Assembly (NCBI GenBank): GCA_002451165.1
Contig: DKBH01000005.1
Location: forward strand, 4,707-68,706
From: Nitrospiraceae bacterium UBA6905
GTDB lineage: Bacteria > Nitrospirota > Thermodesulfovibrionia > Thermodesulfovibrionales > UBA6898
Direction of reading: 5' to 3'
DNA length: 64,000 nucleotides
Positions 1 to 9,936 of the stretch are shown here, piece after piece. How positions within the stretch are numbered: position 1 is the first letter of the stretch; every line of letters starts with the position of its first letter. Under the pieces are notes generated by a model. That model did not search any database. It was given only the letters and a program-made list of their open reading frames with translations, and was not told where the DNA came from. The position numbers and the translations under genes are program-made.

Positions 1-1133
1 AGCTCCATGGACTGGAAATGGGAGCGGTACAGCACCGCGAGCTCGTCAAATGACCTGCCGTCGGCATTCAGATCGATGACCACGGACGAGACGAACTCTG
101 CCTGCTCGAACACATCCTTCAGCGCAACAACGTTGGGCAGTTCCCCTGCTCCGGAAACCGCATGAAGGTCCTTGTGGAACTGCCTGCGATTGTGGGCAAT
201 GCTGCTGTTGGCAAGGTGCAGGACCTGCGGTGTGGACCGGTAGTTCGTGGTCAGCCGGTACATCGCGGTCCCGGCATGTTTTTCCGGGAACTTCAGGATA
301 TTTTCAAAGTCCGCTCCCCGGAACGAATAGATCGACTGCGCGTCATCCCCCACCACCATGAGGTTGCCGGCAGTACCGGTTGTCAGGTCAATGATCTCCG
401 CCTGCAGTCTGTTCGTGTCCTGGTATTCGTCTACCAGGACATATCTGAATTTAATCGAATAGTATTCGCGGATCTTCGGCTGCTCATCAAAGAGCCGCTT
501 CCATCCATGAAGCAGATCATCGAAGTCGAGGAGATTCAGCTGGACTTTCTTGGCATGGTAGAGCGCGGTGATCTTTATGATCTCCTCAACGACATGGGCA
601 AAATGCGGGAACCGCCGGAGCACCACATCTTCCACCGTTACCGCGGTATTCCGTGACAGGCTGCTTATCTCCGCAAGCACGCCTCCCTTCGGCAGTATGG
701 TCTCTTTTTTATATACATCCGCTATGCAGGCGTCGAAGAGTTCTTTGGCGTCCTCCCGGTCGAGGATCGAAAAGCCCTGCCGGTAGCCGATGAGGAGCGC
801 ATGCTGCCTGAGGAGCAGATTTGCGACATGATGGAACGTTCCGCCGAAGAGCCCCGCTATGTTCATGCCGATCAGGAGCTCCACCCTTCTCAGCATCTCC
901 CGTGCCGCCTTGTTCGTAAACGTGAGCAGCAGGATGTTCTCCGCGGGGGTGCCTGCCTCGATCAGCCGGGCAACACGGTAGGTAACGACCCGGGTCTTCC
1001 CCGTGCCCGCGCCTGCAAGAACAAGGGCCGGGCCGGTGCCATGCATGACCGCGGCATGCTGTTCCGGATTGAGCTCCTTTTCATAATCAACGACAAAGGT
1101 GCGGGGCTCCCGGTGGAGAAAATACTTCTTCAT
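1..1133 (-). CDS. UvrD/PcrA-type ATP-dependent DNA helicase, N-terminal part (runs off the window)
   Basis: Superfamily 1 3'-5' DNA helicase, probably in repair or replication-fork processing. The first ~377 residues lie here; the rest is beyond the left edge. Reading the minus strand from the ATG at 1131-1133, I see the Q-motif region (LNPEQHAAV), Walker A (AGAGTGKT), motif Ia (LTFTNKAA), a DExx box (DEYQDTN), motif III (GDDAQSIYSFRGA) and motif IV (NYRS). These are diagnostic of UvrD/PcrA/Rep. The ~20 residues before the Q motif are unusual for UvrD and may mark a lineage-specific subtype. Which UvrD subfamily it belongs to cannot be settled without the C-terminus. Confidence 0.9.
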   Translation of the reverse strand, partial: MKKYFLHREPRTFVVDYEKELNPEQHAAVMHGTGPALVLAGAGTGKTRVVTYRVARLIEAGTPAENILLLTFTNKAAREMLRRVELLIGMNIAGLFGGTFHHVANLLLRQHALLIGYRQGFSILDREDAKELFDACIADVYKKETILPKGGVLAEISSLSRNTAVTVEDVVLRRFPHFAHVVEEIIKITALYHAKKVQLNLLDFDDLLHGWKRLFDEQPKIREYYSIKFRYVLVDEYQDTNRLQAEIIDLTTGTAGNLMVVGDDAQSIYSFRGADFENILKFPEKHAGTAMYRLTTNYRSTPQVLHLANSSIAHNRRQFHKDLHAVSGAGELPNVVALKDVFEQAEFVSSVVIDLNADGRSFDELAVLYRSHFQSME

Positions 1134-1176
1134 GATTATCGGCTCCGTAAAAAGTCCGTTTGTTTCGTTGCGCTTC

Positions 1177-1218
1177 GAAACGCGTCACTGCGACGTACCT
1201 GCACGTACGCCTCGTTTC
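1177..1218. repeat. Interrupted inverted repeat in the gap before mqnD
   Basis: The 167-base gap between the helicase start and mqnD holds no gene. It contains outer arms GAAACG (1177-1182) and CGTTTC (1213-1218) and inner arms CGTAC (1194-1198) and GTACG (1205-1209) around CTGCAC. The composition, with repeated TTCGAAACG- and CGTACG-like words, resembles dispersed intergenic repeats of delta-proteobacterial-type genomes. Whether it recurs elsewhere cannot be seen from one window. Confidence 0.4.
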
Positions 1219-1300
1219 TCGCTTCTTGCGTGCCTTGCCTCCAGCACTTTTTACAAACCCGCCTCATTTTATCCTCACTTCCACCTTTTAGCGTTTCCCG

Positions 1301-2137
1301 TCATTCAAAGAAAAGCGGCTTTGAAGATTTGGCAATAATGCCCTGAACAGCAGCTCTTTTAAAAAGTTCTTCAACTGCTCGTATACCGTTTTCACCAATA
1401 TCAAGAGAAAAATCGTTCACATAAAGTCCGATGTGCTGGTCGATGACGCTGTCTTCGATCTCCTGGGAGTGGCTCCTGATATACGCCTTTGTCTCCTGGC
1501 GGTTGCTGAACCCGTAGGCAACGCTTTCCCGTATCAGGGTATCCGCCTGCTGCACAAGGACTCTGCCGAGCGATCTTTGGGCAATGATGCACCCCAGCGG
1601 TATCGGGAGCCGGGTCTCCTGCTCCCACCATGCACCGAGATCAACCACCTGCGTGAGGCCCTCCCGCTGGTACGTGAAGCGGCTCTCATGGATGATCAGG
1701 CCTGCATCGGTCTCTCCCCGCTTCACCGCATCGATGATCCGGTGGAAGGGCATGATCCTCACCCGCTCTTTCAATGCGGGATCAAAGACCTGAAGGAGCA
1801 GAAACGCGGTGGTAAGCTCGCCGGGTATCGCGATCGTCCTGCCCCTGAGGTCTTTCATGTCATATGCATCCCGGGCAACCACGAGCGGGCCGCACCCCCT
1901 GCCGAGCGCACCGCCGGAGCGGAGAAGGCAATAGGCATCGCGCAGATGGGCAAATGCATGGAATGATACTTTGGTCACGTCAAGCCTGGTCTGCCGGGCC
2001 ATCTGGTTCAGCGTCTCAACGTCATCCAGCACTTCGCGAAAGGTGAGCCCGCCCGTCTCGATCCTGCCATGCACCAGGGCATAGAAGATGAACGTGTCGT
2101 TCGGGCAGGGCGAATAGCCGAGGGTAATCGTTCTCAA
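1301..2137 (-). CDS. mqnD: 1,4-dihydroxy-6-naphthoate synthase MqnD (menaquinone, futalosine pathway)
   Basis: Releases 1,4-dihydroxy-6-naphthoate from cyclic dehypoxanthinyl futalosine in the futalosine route to menaquinone. The N-terminus (TITLGYSPCPNDTFIFYALV) is the family signature, and the fold is that of a periplasmic-binding-protein-like lyase. I place the start at TTG 2137, four bases after the mqnB stop, giving 278 residues as is usual for MqnD. A longer frame reaching 2293 would lie inside mqnB and adds nothing homologous. The gene follows mqnB directly, so translation is probably coupled. The other pathway genes (mqnA, mqnC, mqnE) are not in the window. Confidence 0.92.
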   Translation of the reverse strand: MRTITLGYSPCPNDTFIFYALVHGRIETGGLTFREVLDDVETLNQMARQTRLDVTKVSFHAFAHLRDAYCLLRSGGALGRGCGPLVVARDAYDMKDLRGRTIAIPGELTTAFLLLQVFDPALKERVRIMPFHRIIDAVKRGETDAGLIIHESRFTYQREGLTQVVDLGAWWEQETRLPIPLGCIIAQRSLGRVLVQQADTLIRESVAYGFSNRQETKAYIRSHSQEIEDSVIDQHIGLYVNDFSLDIGENGIRAVEELFKRAAVQGIIAKSSKPLFFE

Positions 2138-2141
2138 GGGA

Positions 2142-2873
2142 TCAGACCGCGCTGATGAGTTTCCGGGCCGCTGTCTGGCAGTTCTCTGCCGCGAGGCCGA
2201 TGTTCCATCCCGACAGGTCACGGTCCCTGACCAGATTGCTGATGCCGCGCATTTCGACCAGTGGGATACCGTAGCGGGCGCAGACATGAGCAATGGCAGC
2301 GCCTTCCATGTTCTCGCAGATTGCGTGGAACCTCTTTTCGATCTCCCGGGCTCTTTTCGTGGTGCCGGTGCATGCCGAGACCGTCACAAAAGGGCCTGTC
2401 CGGAAAGCAAAGGATACTCCGTCCGCATCGATTGATCTCAGAGCCCTCCGGATGAGCTCCCGGTCAAGGGAAAATTCATTGAAGTATTTTTTCCGCCCCT
2501 TCTGCAGCAGCGGAAGTCCGATAGTGGTCAGGTCATGCAGTCCGTCGCTCAGCAAGACCCCTTCGTCACCGTAAATCTCTTTCTCGGCAATCGCGATATC
2601 GCCGATTGCCAGACCGGCTGAAGCATAGGCTCCGCCGACGCCGATATTCATGACAAGGTCCGGCTTATGCTCACGGATAAGTCGTGTCGCAGCGTGGGAT
2701 GCGTTGACCTTCCCTATCCCCGAAACAACGACAACAACGGGTCTGCCGGAAAGATTTCCCTTATAATACAGGAGGTTTGCCTCTGTGGCCTTCCTCAGCC
2801 TCCTCGTAAGGATACTGCACTCCGCCGGCACGGCCACCATAATACCGATGCAAGATTTTTCCCTGATGGTCAC
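2142..2873 (-). CDS. mqnB: Futalosine hydrolase MqnB
   Basis: Nucleosidase of the MTA/SAH nucleosidase-like fold that removes hypoxanthine from futalosine in menaquinone synthesis. Family features visible in the 243 residues are the phosphorylase-type glycine loop (VVVSGIGKVNAS), the NIGVGGAY segment, and the C-terminal ENMEGAAIAHVC and MRGISNLVRDRD motifs that carry the purine- and ribose-binding residues. It is first in a two-gene unit with mqnD, divergent from rpsB. The first ~10 residues are longer than usual, so an internal start is possible. Confidence 0.88.
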   Translation of the reverse strand: MTIREKSCIGIMVAVPAECSILTRRLRKATEANLLYYKGNLSGRPVVVVVSGIGKVNASHAATRLIREHKPDLVMNIGVGGAYASAGLAIGDIAIAEKEIYGDEGVLLSDGLHDLTTIGLPLLQKGRKKYFNEFSLDRELIRRALRSIDADGVSFAFRTGPFVTVSACTGTTKRAREIEKRFHAICENMEGAAIAHVCARYGIPLVEMRGISNLVRDRDLSGWNIGLAAENCQTAARKLISAV

Positions 2874-2961
2874 CGCTCATCCTATGACAAACATGATATG
2901 CAGTATCATACCAGAAGCCTTGAAAAAAAAGGATTTCCTATGGTAATCTTCCTAACCCGAT

Positions 2962-2978
2962 TGCCTGCATAGCAGGCA
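2962..2978. repeat. Perfect 7-bp inverted repeat upstream of rpsB
   Basis: TGCCTGC (2962-2968), a 3-base spacer, then GCAGGCA (2972-2978), in the divergent mqnB/rpsB gap. It is followed by the A/T-rich stretch ATAATAAT. It may be an operator or part of the rpsB promoter region. No T-tract follows on either strand, so a terminator is unlikely. Confidence 0.4.
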
Positions 2979-3000
2979 TAATAATTCACACGCCGGCTAC

Positions 3001-3035
3001 GTCCTCGCCTATGGTCCCGAAAGGGTGGGCAGGAC
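3001..3035 (+). promoter_or_regulatory. Structured 5' leader hairpin of the rpsB operon
   Basis: A long imperfect stem: GTCCT (3001-3005) pairs with AGGAC (3031-3035), GCCT (3007-3010) pairs with GGGC (3027-3030, one wobble), and CCC/GGG closes a GAAA tetraloop (3019-3022). It ends 32 bases before the rpsB start and just before the AGGAGG ribosome site. Position and shape fit a cis-acting ribosomal-protein leader; the ligand is unknown. Confidence 0.5.
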
Positions 3036-3066
3036 AGGCGGAGGAAAAAACCAGAGGAGGAGTACC

Positions 3067-3824
3067 ATGGTAGTTTCAATGAAGGAGTTGCTTGAGGCGG
3101 GAGTCCACTTCGGCCATCAGGTAAAGCGCTGGAACCCCAAGATGAAGAAGTATATCTTCGGGGAAAGAAACGGCATCTACATTATCGATCTGCAGAAGAC
3201 CCTCAGGGGTCTTGAGGATGCCTACCATTTCATCAGGGATGCCGCAGCTGCCGGAAGCAATGTTCTGTTCGTCGGCACGAAGAAGCAGGCGCAGGACGCG
3301 GTCATGGAAGAGGCGATGCGTGCATCCGCCTACTGCGTGAACCAGAGATGGCTCGGCGGCATGCTCACCAACTTTTCAACGATCAAGAAAAGCATCGAGC
3401 GCCTGAAAAAGCTTGAGGCCATGAAGGAGGACGGCACCTTCGGCCTGCTCACCAAGAAAGAGGCTGCACAGCTCGAAAAAGAGCGTCAGAAGCTGGAGAA
3501 GAACCTTGCCGGCATCAAGGAGATGAAGGAACTGCCGGGGGTAATCTTCATCATCGACCCTAAAAAGGAAAGGATCGCCGTTGCCGAAGCAAAAAAGCTC
3601 TCGATCCCCCTTGTAGCGGTCGTGGATACGAACTGCGACCCGGACGAGATCGACCATGTCATCCCGGGCAATGACGACGCGATCCGCGCCATCAAGCTCA
3701 TGGCCTCGAAGGTTGCTGACGCCGTGCTCGAGGGCAGGGCCGCCTTCACCAAGGACACGGTGCAGGCGGAGGAACAGGCAAAGATCGAAGAGAGCGCTGA
3801 GGCAGCTGCTGCGGAGGTAACAGA

Positions 3825-3828
<4 letters not shown>
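3067..3828 (+). CDS. rpsB: 30S ribosomal protein S2
   Basis: Small-subunit protein S2. The sequence has the S2 signatures [19 protein letters not shown] near the N-terminus and the central [18 protein letters not shown] and [19 protein letters not shown] segments. The start ATG 3067 is chosen because AGGAGG lies 7 bases upstream and the protein then begins [12 protein letters not shown]. An upstream in-frame ATG at 3025 lies inside the leader hairpin. The C-terminus is an acidic, alanine-rich tail. The stop overlaps the tsf start (ATGA). Confidence 0.97.
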
Positions 3829-5728
<1,900 letters not shown>

Positions 5729-5729
5729 T

Positions 5730-5867
5730 ATGAACAACAATTTTATGGTAAAGGTGGAAGATGCAAAGCTCCCGGACATCCAGAAGGCTCTTCAGCAGGC
5801 GGGGATCAAGGTGCGGAGCATTATAGAGGTTTTCAAGGAAGAAGTTAAAAAGGAAGAGACACAGTAA
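5730..5867 (+). CDS. Small uncharacterized 45-residue protein
   Basis: ATG 5730 lies two bases after the frr stop (TAG, 5726-5728), and its stop overlaps the ATG of the next gene by one base (TAATG). This tight packing is the main support for a real gene. The product (VKVEDAKLPDIQKALQQAGI and a charged, lysine/glutamate-rich tail) looks like one short alpha/beta unit with no cysteines or membrane segment. I do not recognise a family. Its place between ribosome recycling factor and a DksA-like protein hints at a translation or stringent-response link, which is inference only. Confidence 0.6.
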   Translation: MNNNFMVKVEDAKLPDIQKALQQAGIKVRSIIEVFKEEVKKEETQ

Positions 5868-6727
5868 TGGCCATGGCTAAGAAAAGGATTCCGGTGAAAC
5901 CGTTGAGAAAGTCTTCCGCAGTGAAGAAAGCGTCGCGGCCTGCGGCGAAGAAAATACCCGTTGCTAAAGCAACAACAAGAAAGGCAGCCAAAATTGCGTC
6001 GCGGTCTGGCCAACCGAAACATGCCGGGCAAATGAAGATAGCTGCAGGGAAACCTGCTGCGTCGAAGAAGACTGCCCCAGCGGCAAGGGGGAAAAAGCCC
6101 GTAGTATCTCAGAAGACCGTGACAGCAGCAGGAGCAAGAAAGTCAGGAGTGCAGAAAAAGACTGCAGCTAGGAAGCCCCTGCAAGCAAGAACTCCTGCAA
6201 GCAAGAAGGCAACCGTACTCCCTGCCGCTTTAGGGAAACGAAGTGTCATCCCGGTCAAAAAGGCCGTAAAGAAACCGGTGAAAAGGGACGTACTGCAGAA
6301 GCGGACGGCAGGACCAAAGGAAGGGGCTGTCGCTCCTGGCCAGATAACCGATCGTCTCCGGTACTTAAAGGGCATGCTGATCTCGAAGCGCGAAAACATC
6401 CTGAGAGAGGCCAAAGAAGAGATCGCCAAGTATATGAGCGGCGACAACCGTCAGCTGGTCGACACGGCCATTGACGAGGGTGACTGGGCGGTCGTTGATA
6501 TTTCAGAGGACCTGAGTCTGCGCAGACTCGATGCGCACCGGCAGCTTCTTCTTGATATCGACGAGTGTCTGAGAAAGATACAGGAAGGCACCTATGGCAT
6601 CTGCGAGGATTGCGGCGAGGAGATCAGCCAAAAGCGACTCAATGTCATACCTACCGCGACCCTCTGTATCGACTGCAAGGAAAACAAGGAAAAGATGCAG
6701 GCCTTTGAACAGGTAACCGTGATCTGA
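5867..6727 (+). CDS. DksA/TraR-family zinc-finger protein with a long histone H1-like Lys/Ala-rich N-terminus
   Basis: Residues ~165-286 form a normal DksA/TraR domain. There is a coiled-coil helix pair (RLRYLKGMLISKRENILREA; the DEGDWAVVDIS segment sits where DksA has its acidic tip) and a C4 zinc finger, CEDCG...CIDC, with 17 residues between the pairs. Residues 1-~155 are low-complexity and very basic: about a dozen KKxxAxK-type units of Lys, Ala, Pro and Thr, like eukaryotic H1 tails or the chlamydial Hc proteins. DksA proteins bind the RNA polymerase secondary channel. The basic tail probably binds DNA or RNA (inference). Alternative starts are ATG 5867 and ATG 5873. Confidence 0.85.
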   Translation: MAMAKKRIPVKPLRKSSAVKKASRPAAKKIPVAKATTRKAAKIASRSGQPKHAGQMKIAAGKPAASKKTAPAARGKKPVVSQKTVTAAGARKSGVQKKTAARKPLQARTPASKKATVLPAALGKRSVIPVKKAVKKPVKRDVLQKRTAGPKEGAVAPGQITDRLRYLKGMLISKRENILREAKEEIAKYMSGDNRQLVDTAIDEGDWAVVDISEDLSLRRLDAHRQLLLDIDECLRKIQEGTYGICEDCGEEISQKRLNVIPTATLCIDCKENKEKMQAFEQVTVI

Positions 6728-6739
6728 TGCGGCAGCAGC

Positions 6740-7690
6740 TTATTCGACCTTGCTGCCGTACACCTCGGACAGTATCTTGTCCGCCCCCTTGGAAAGCAAC
6801 TTCTCGGCAAGCCGCTTCCCGATAGCCTCGCCATCCGCGGGATTTCCTTCATCCTGCTCCCGTACGATCCTGTCCCCCGAGACGCTTCCTACCAGGCCGT
6901 CCATGATAAGCCTGCCGCCGGTTATGACAGCGTGAGCAGCAATCGGGACCTGACAGCCGCCCTGAAGCCGCTTCAGCAGAGCCCGTTCTGCCCTGACGCA
7001 GCGGGCGGTTTCGGCATGATTCAGCGGAGCAATCAGATCATTGATAAATGTGTCCTTTATCCTGCATTCGATGCCGATAGCCCCCTGTCCGATTGCCGGA
7101 AGACTGGTCTCGGGTCCGATGACTGCCGTTATCCGCTGTTCCCAGCCAAGCCGTTTGACACCTGCAGCTGCGAGGATCATGGCGTCGAATTGCCCTTCGT
7201 CGAGTTTCCGGAAGCGCGTTTCGAGGTTTCCCCTGAGCTGCTTGATCTTGAGGTCGGGACGGATGCTCAGGAGCTGGCAAGCCCTTCTCAGGCTGCTCGT
7301 ACCGACCGTTGCACCAGGCGGCAGTTCCCGGATGCTCTTCGCCGCCGTTGCTGCACTTCGGGCGATGAACGCATCTCGCGGGTCCTCCCGCTCGCAGATA
7401 ACCGCAAGGTGAAGCTCCGCCGGAAACTCCGTGGGTACATCCTTCATGCTGTGCACGGCGAGGTCCGCCTCGTTCCGCAGCAGCGCCTCTTCGATCTCCT
7501 TGACGAAGAGTCCTTTGCCGCCTACCTTGGCAAGCGGCACATCGAGAATCTTGTCCCCTGTTGTCTTGATCTTGTTCAGTGCTATCTCGAGTCCGGGGTT
7601 CATCCGCTGAAGCTCCGCCTTGACCCATTCAGCCTGCCAGAGGGCCAGTTTTGATCCCCGCGTACCGATAACCACCTTACTCTTTTTCAT
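6740..7690 (-). CDS. hemC: Porphobilinogen deaminase (hydroxymethylbilane synthase)
   Basis: Joins four porphobilinogens into hydroxymethylbilane in tetrapyrrole synthesis. Clear motifs are the N-terminal VIGTRGSKLALWQA, KEIEEALL, the active-site Asp region (LAVHSMKDVPTE), the LRRACQL and RGNLETR arginine loops, and the dipyrromethane-cofactor cysteine in LQGGCQVPIAA. At 316 residues it is of normal length. It is last in a ccsA-hemA-hemC run, overlapping hemA by 14 bases, and converges on the DksA-like gene 12 bases away without an obvious terminator. Confidence 0.96.
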   Translation of the reverse strand: MKKSKVVIGTRGSKLALWQAEWVKAELQRMNPGLEIALNKIKTTGDKILDVPLAKVGGKGLFVKEIEEALLRNEADLAVHSMKDVPTEFPAELHLAVICEREDPRDAFIARSAATAAKSIRELPPGATVGTSSLRRACQLLSIRPDLKIKQLRGNLETRFRKLDEGQFDAMILAAAGVKRLGWEQRITAVIGPETSLPAIGQGAIGIECRIKDTFINDLIAPLNHAETARCVRAERALLKRLQGGCQVPIAAHAVITGGRLIMDGLVGSVSGDRIVREQDEGNPADGEAIGKRLAEKLLSKGADKILSEVYGSKVE

Positions 7691-8954
7691 GCTCTTCTCC
7701 GTTCAGGTCATAAAGTCTCTTGATCAGCGCTATCAGTACGTCTTTGTCCTCGGCATCATTCTTCAGGGCTACCGTAGGCGCATGGATGAGCTTGTTGATG
7801 ATCGCACCTGCCATCCCTTCGATTGCCTTGCGCTCCTTCTCGCCGAGGGAAGGGAACCGATTGAAGAACCGTTCAAGCTCTTCCCTCCTGACGGCCTCTG
7901 CCCGTTCGCGCAGCGCGATCACCGTGGGGACCGAATTGAGGGTCAGCATCCACCTACGGAATGTCTCGATCTCTTCCTCAACAATCGCCTCCGCCTTTGC
8001 CGCCTCTTTCTGCCGCTCGGAGATGTTCGAGTCAACAACACCCTGAAGATCGTCCACATCGTACAGGTAGACATTTTCCATATCGTTTATCGCCGGATCG
8101 ACATTCCGCGGAACGGAGATATCAATAATAAATACCGGCTTCTGTTTCCGCTCCTTCATGACCCGCTGCATATGATCCCTGTGAAGAACGAAGGTCGAGG
8201 CTCCCGTAGAGCAGATGACGATGTCCGTATGCACCAGCTCTGCAGGGAACTCCTCGAACCTGATCGCCCGTCCGTTAAACTCGCGCGAGAGCTCACAGCC
8301 GCGTTCGTAGGTCCTGTTGGCCACGATAATGTCCTGAACGCCATTGTTCATCATATGTTTTGCCGCCAGTTCCGCCATCTCGCCGGCGCCGAGGAGCATG
8401 AACGCTTTCCCCGCCAGGTCGGTGAATATCTTTTTCGCCAGTTCGACCGCAGCAAAGCTGATCGAGACGGCATTTTCAGCAATCCGCGTCTCCGTCCTCA
8501 CCCGTTTGGCAACAGAGATGGCCTTTTTGAGCAGCCGGTTCAGAAGAACACCGGTAGCCTTCTTTTCCAGGGCGAAATCAAAGGCATCCTTCAGTTGTCC
8601 GAGGATCTGGGGTTCACCAACGACCATGGAGTCGAGGCTTGATGCAACGCGGAAGATATGTTTGACAGCGGCCATATCCCTGTGCAGATAGAGCGACGTA
8701 TCGAGGGAATCGCGCTTGACATCAAAAAACATGACGAAGAAATCCTTCATGTCCGCATAGGCTTTTTCCACATCCTGCACCTGAAGATAGATCTCGACGC
8801 GGTTGCACGTAGACACAATGACCGTCTCCCGGATTCCCGGGATCTCTTTTAGCTTCTGGAGCCCCTCTTCCAGCTTTGGTCCGCTGAAGGCAAGCTTCTC
8901 CCTGAGCTCGACATCCGCTGTCTTATGGTTCAGGCCGACAACAGCTATCTTCAT
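7677..8954 (-). CDS. hemA: Glutamyl-tRNA reductase
   Basis: First committed step of C5-pathway haem synthesis, reducing Glu-tRNA to glutamate-1-semialdehyde. The start MKIAVVGLNHKTADVELREK is the family N-terminus. The catalytic cysteine is in IVSTCNRVEIY, and the NADPH domain shows LLGAGEMAELAAKHM. ATG 8954 overlaps the ccsA stop (ATGA), which fixes the start; the frame is open 35 codons further but without homology. The product is 425 residues. Confidence 0.96.
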   Translation of the reverse strand: MKIAVVGLNHKTADVELREKLAFSGPKLEEGLQKLKEIPGIRETVIVSTCNRVEIYLQVQDVEKAYADMKDFFVMFFDVKRDSLDTSLYLHRDMAAVKHIFRVASSLDSMVVGEPQILGQLKDAFDFALEKKATGVLLNRLLKKAISVAKRVRTETRIAENAVSISFAAVELAKKIFTDLAGKAFMLLGAGEMAELAAKHMMNNGVQDIIVANRTYERGCELSREFNGRAIRFEEFPAELVHTDIVICSTGASTFVLHRDHMQRVMKERKQKPVFIIDISVPRNVDPAINDMENVYLYDVDDLQGVVDSNISERQKEAAKAEAIVEEEIETFRRWMLTLNSVPTVIALRERAEAVRREELERFFNRFPSLGEKERKAIEGMAGAIINKLIHAPTVALKNDAEDKDVLIALIKRLYDLNGEEHEKE

Positions 8955-9766
8955 TTGAACGAATGGTACCCCTTGAGCAACAGGTTCACACCGAAAAAGG
9001 TGAAGAGGACAGCACAGAAGCCGATGATCGAAAGGATCGCGGCCCGCTTCCCCCGCCATCCCTGAGTCAGCCGAACATGCAGGACGAGTGCGTAAATGAA
9101 CCAGGTGATCAGCGACCAGACCTCCTTGGGATCCCAGCGCCAGAAGGTGCCAAGGCTGCTTTGGGCCCAGAGGGCCCCGGTTATGATCGCCAGCGAGAGA
9201 AAGGGAAATCCAATGGTAATAAGACGATAATTCATCTCATCAAGGATCTGGAGACTCGGCAGCTTTTTGAAGAGATCTCCGAGATGTTTGGACTTCACAT
9301 AATGCTCCTGGATTAGGTACATGATGCCGACACCGAAGGCCATGGCAAAGGCAGCGTCCCCGATGAATGCGAAGGCGGTATGAATGAAAAGCCATGAACT
9401 CTGGAGAAGCGGGCTCAAATTTTCGATCCTTCGCGGCAGGATAGAAGAAGTGAGCATGAGGATAAAAACCACCGGCATGATGAACGACCCCAGAAGACCG
9501 ATTCGATACCGGTATTCAAGGAAGAAAAAGAGCAGCACAATGCACCAAGAGAAAAAAGAAGTCGCTTCATGGAGGTTGGCCGTCGGCATATGTCCCGATA
9601 AGACATACCGGGACGCAATATTGGCGGTATGGAGGACGAACCCCGCGATTACAAGGCTGAACATGATCCGTGAGGTGGTCTTAGATCCTTTGAACAGCTC
9701 CAGGATACAGACGATCGTTGCGGCAAAGTAACAGGTAAGCGCCAGTTCGAACAGTATCGTTTCCAT
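8951..9766 (-). CDS. ccsA: CcsA/HemX-type cytochrome c assembly membrane protein
   Basis: Polytopic membrane protein of the haem-handling family used in system II cytochrome c maturation; in hemA operons it is often called HemX. About eight hydrophobic helices are visible. The tryptophan-rich haem-binding motif (LGTFWRWDPKEVWSLITW) lies near residue 210. Conserved candidate axial histidines occur in FVLHTANI, LFIHTAFAF and ALVLHVRL. I start it at ATG 9766 because that ATG overlaps the stop of the small upstream gene (TGATG). An in-frame ATG three codons earlier is the alternative. The protein is ~271 residues; a CcsB partner is not seen here. Confidence 0.85.
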   Translation of the reverse strand: METILFELALTCYFAATIVCILELFKGSKTTSRIMFSLVIAGFVLHTANIASRYVLSGHMPTANLHEATSFFSWCIVLLFFFLEYRYRIGLLGSFIMPVVFILMLTSSILPRRIENLSPLLQSSWLFIHTAFAFIGDAAFAMAFGVGIMYLIQEHYVKSKHLGDLFKKLPSLQILDEMNYRLITIGFPFLSLAIITGALWAQSSLGTFWRWDPKEVWSLITWFIYALVLHVRLTQGWRGKRAAILSIIGFCAVLFTFFGVNLLLKGYHSFK

Positions 9767-9936
9767 CAGAAACACCCGAGTTGGCAGCTCTTGATCCTGA
9801 TGCCCAGCTCATCAGCGGCTTTCCCTACATCCTGATAGGAAAGCTGCAGATCTTCTGCGATTTTTCTGGCGATTGCACAGGAAAGCTTTCCCTCAACCGC
9901 CTTTTCCAGCATCTCTCGTCTCAGCTCGTCTTTCAT
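9766..9936 (-). CDS. Uncharacterized 56-residue protein between mobB and ccsA
   Basis: Starts at ATG 9936 (inside the mobB 3' end) and stops TGA 9766-9768, coupled to ccsA. It is mostly helical (KDELRREMLEKAVEGKLSCA, then a second helix pair that looks like a small helix-turn-helix) and ends KSCQLGCF. Three cysteines, two of them at the extreme C-terminus in CxxxC, suggest metal binding or redox activity. No confirmed family; its conserved-looking ending and gene coupling support it being real. Confidence 0.6.
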   Translation of the reverse strand: MKDELRREMLEKAVEGKLSCAIARKIAEDLQLSYQDVGKAADELGIRIKSCQLGCF

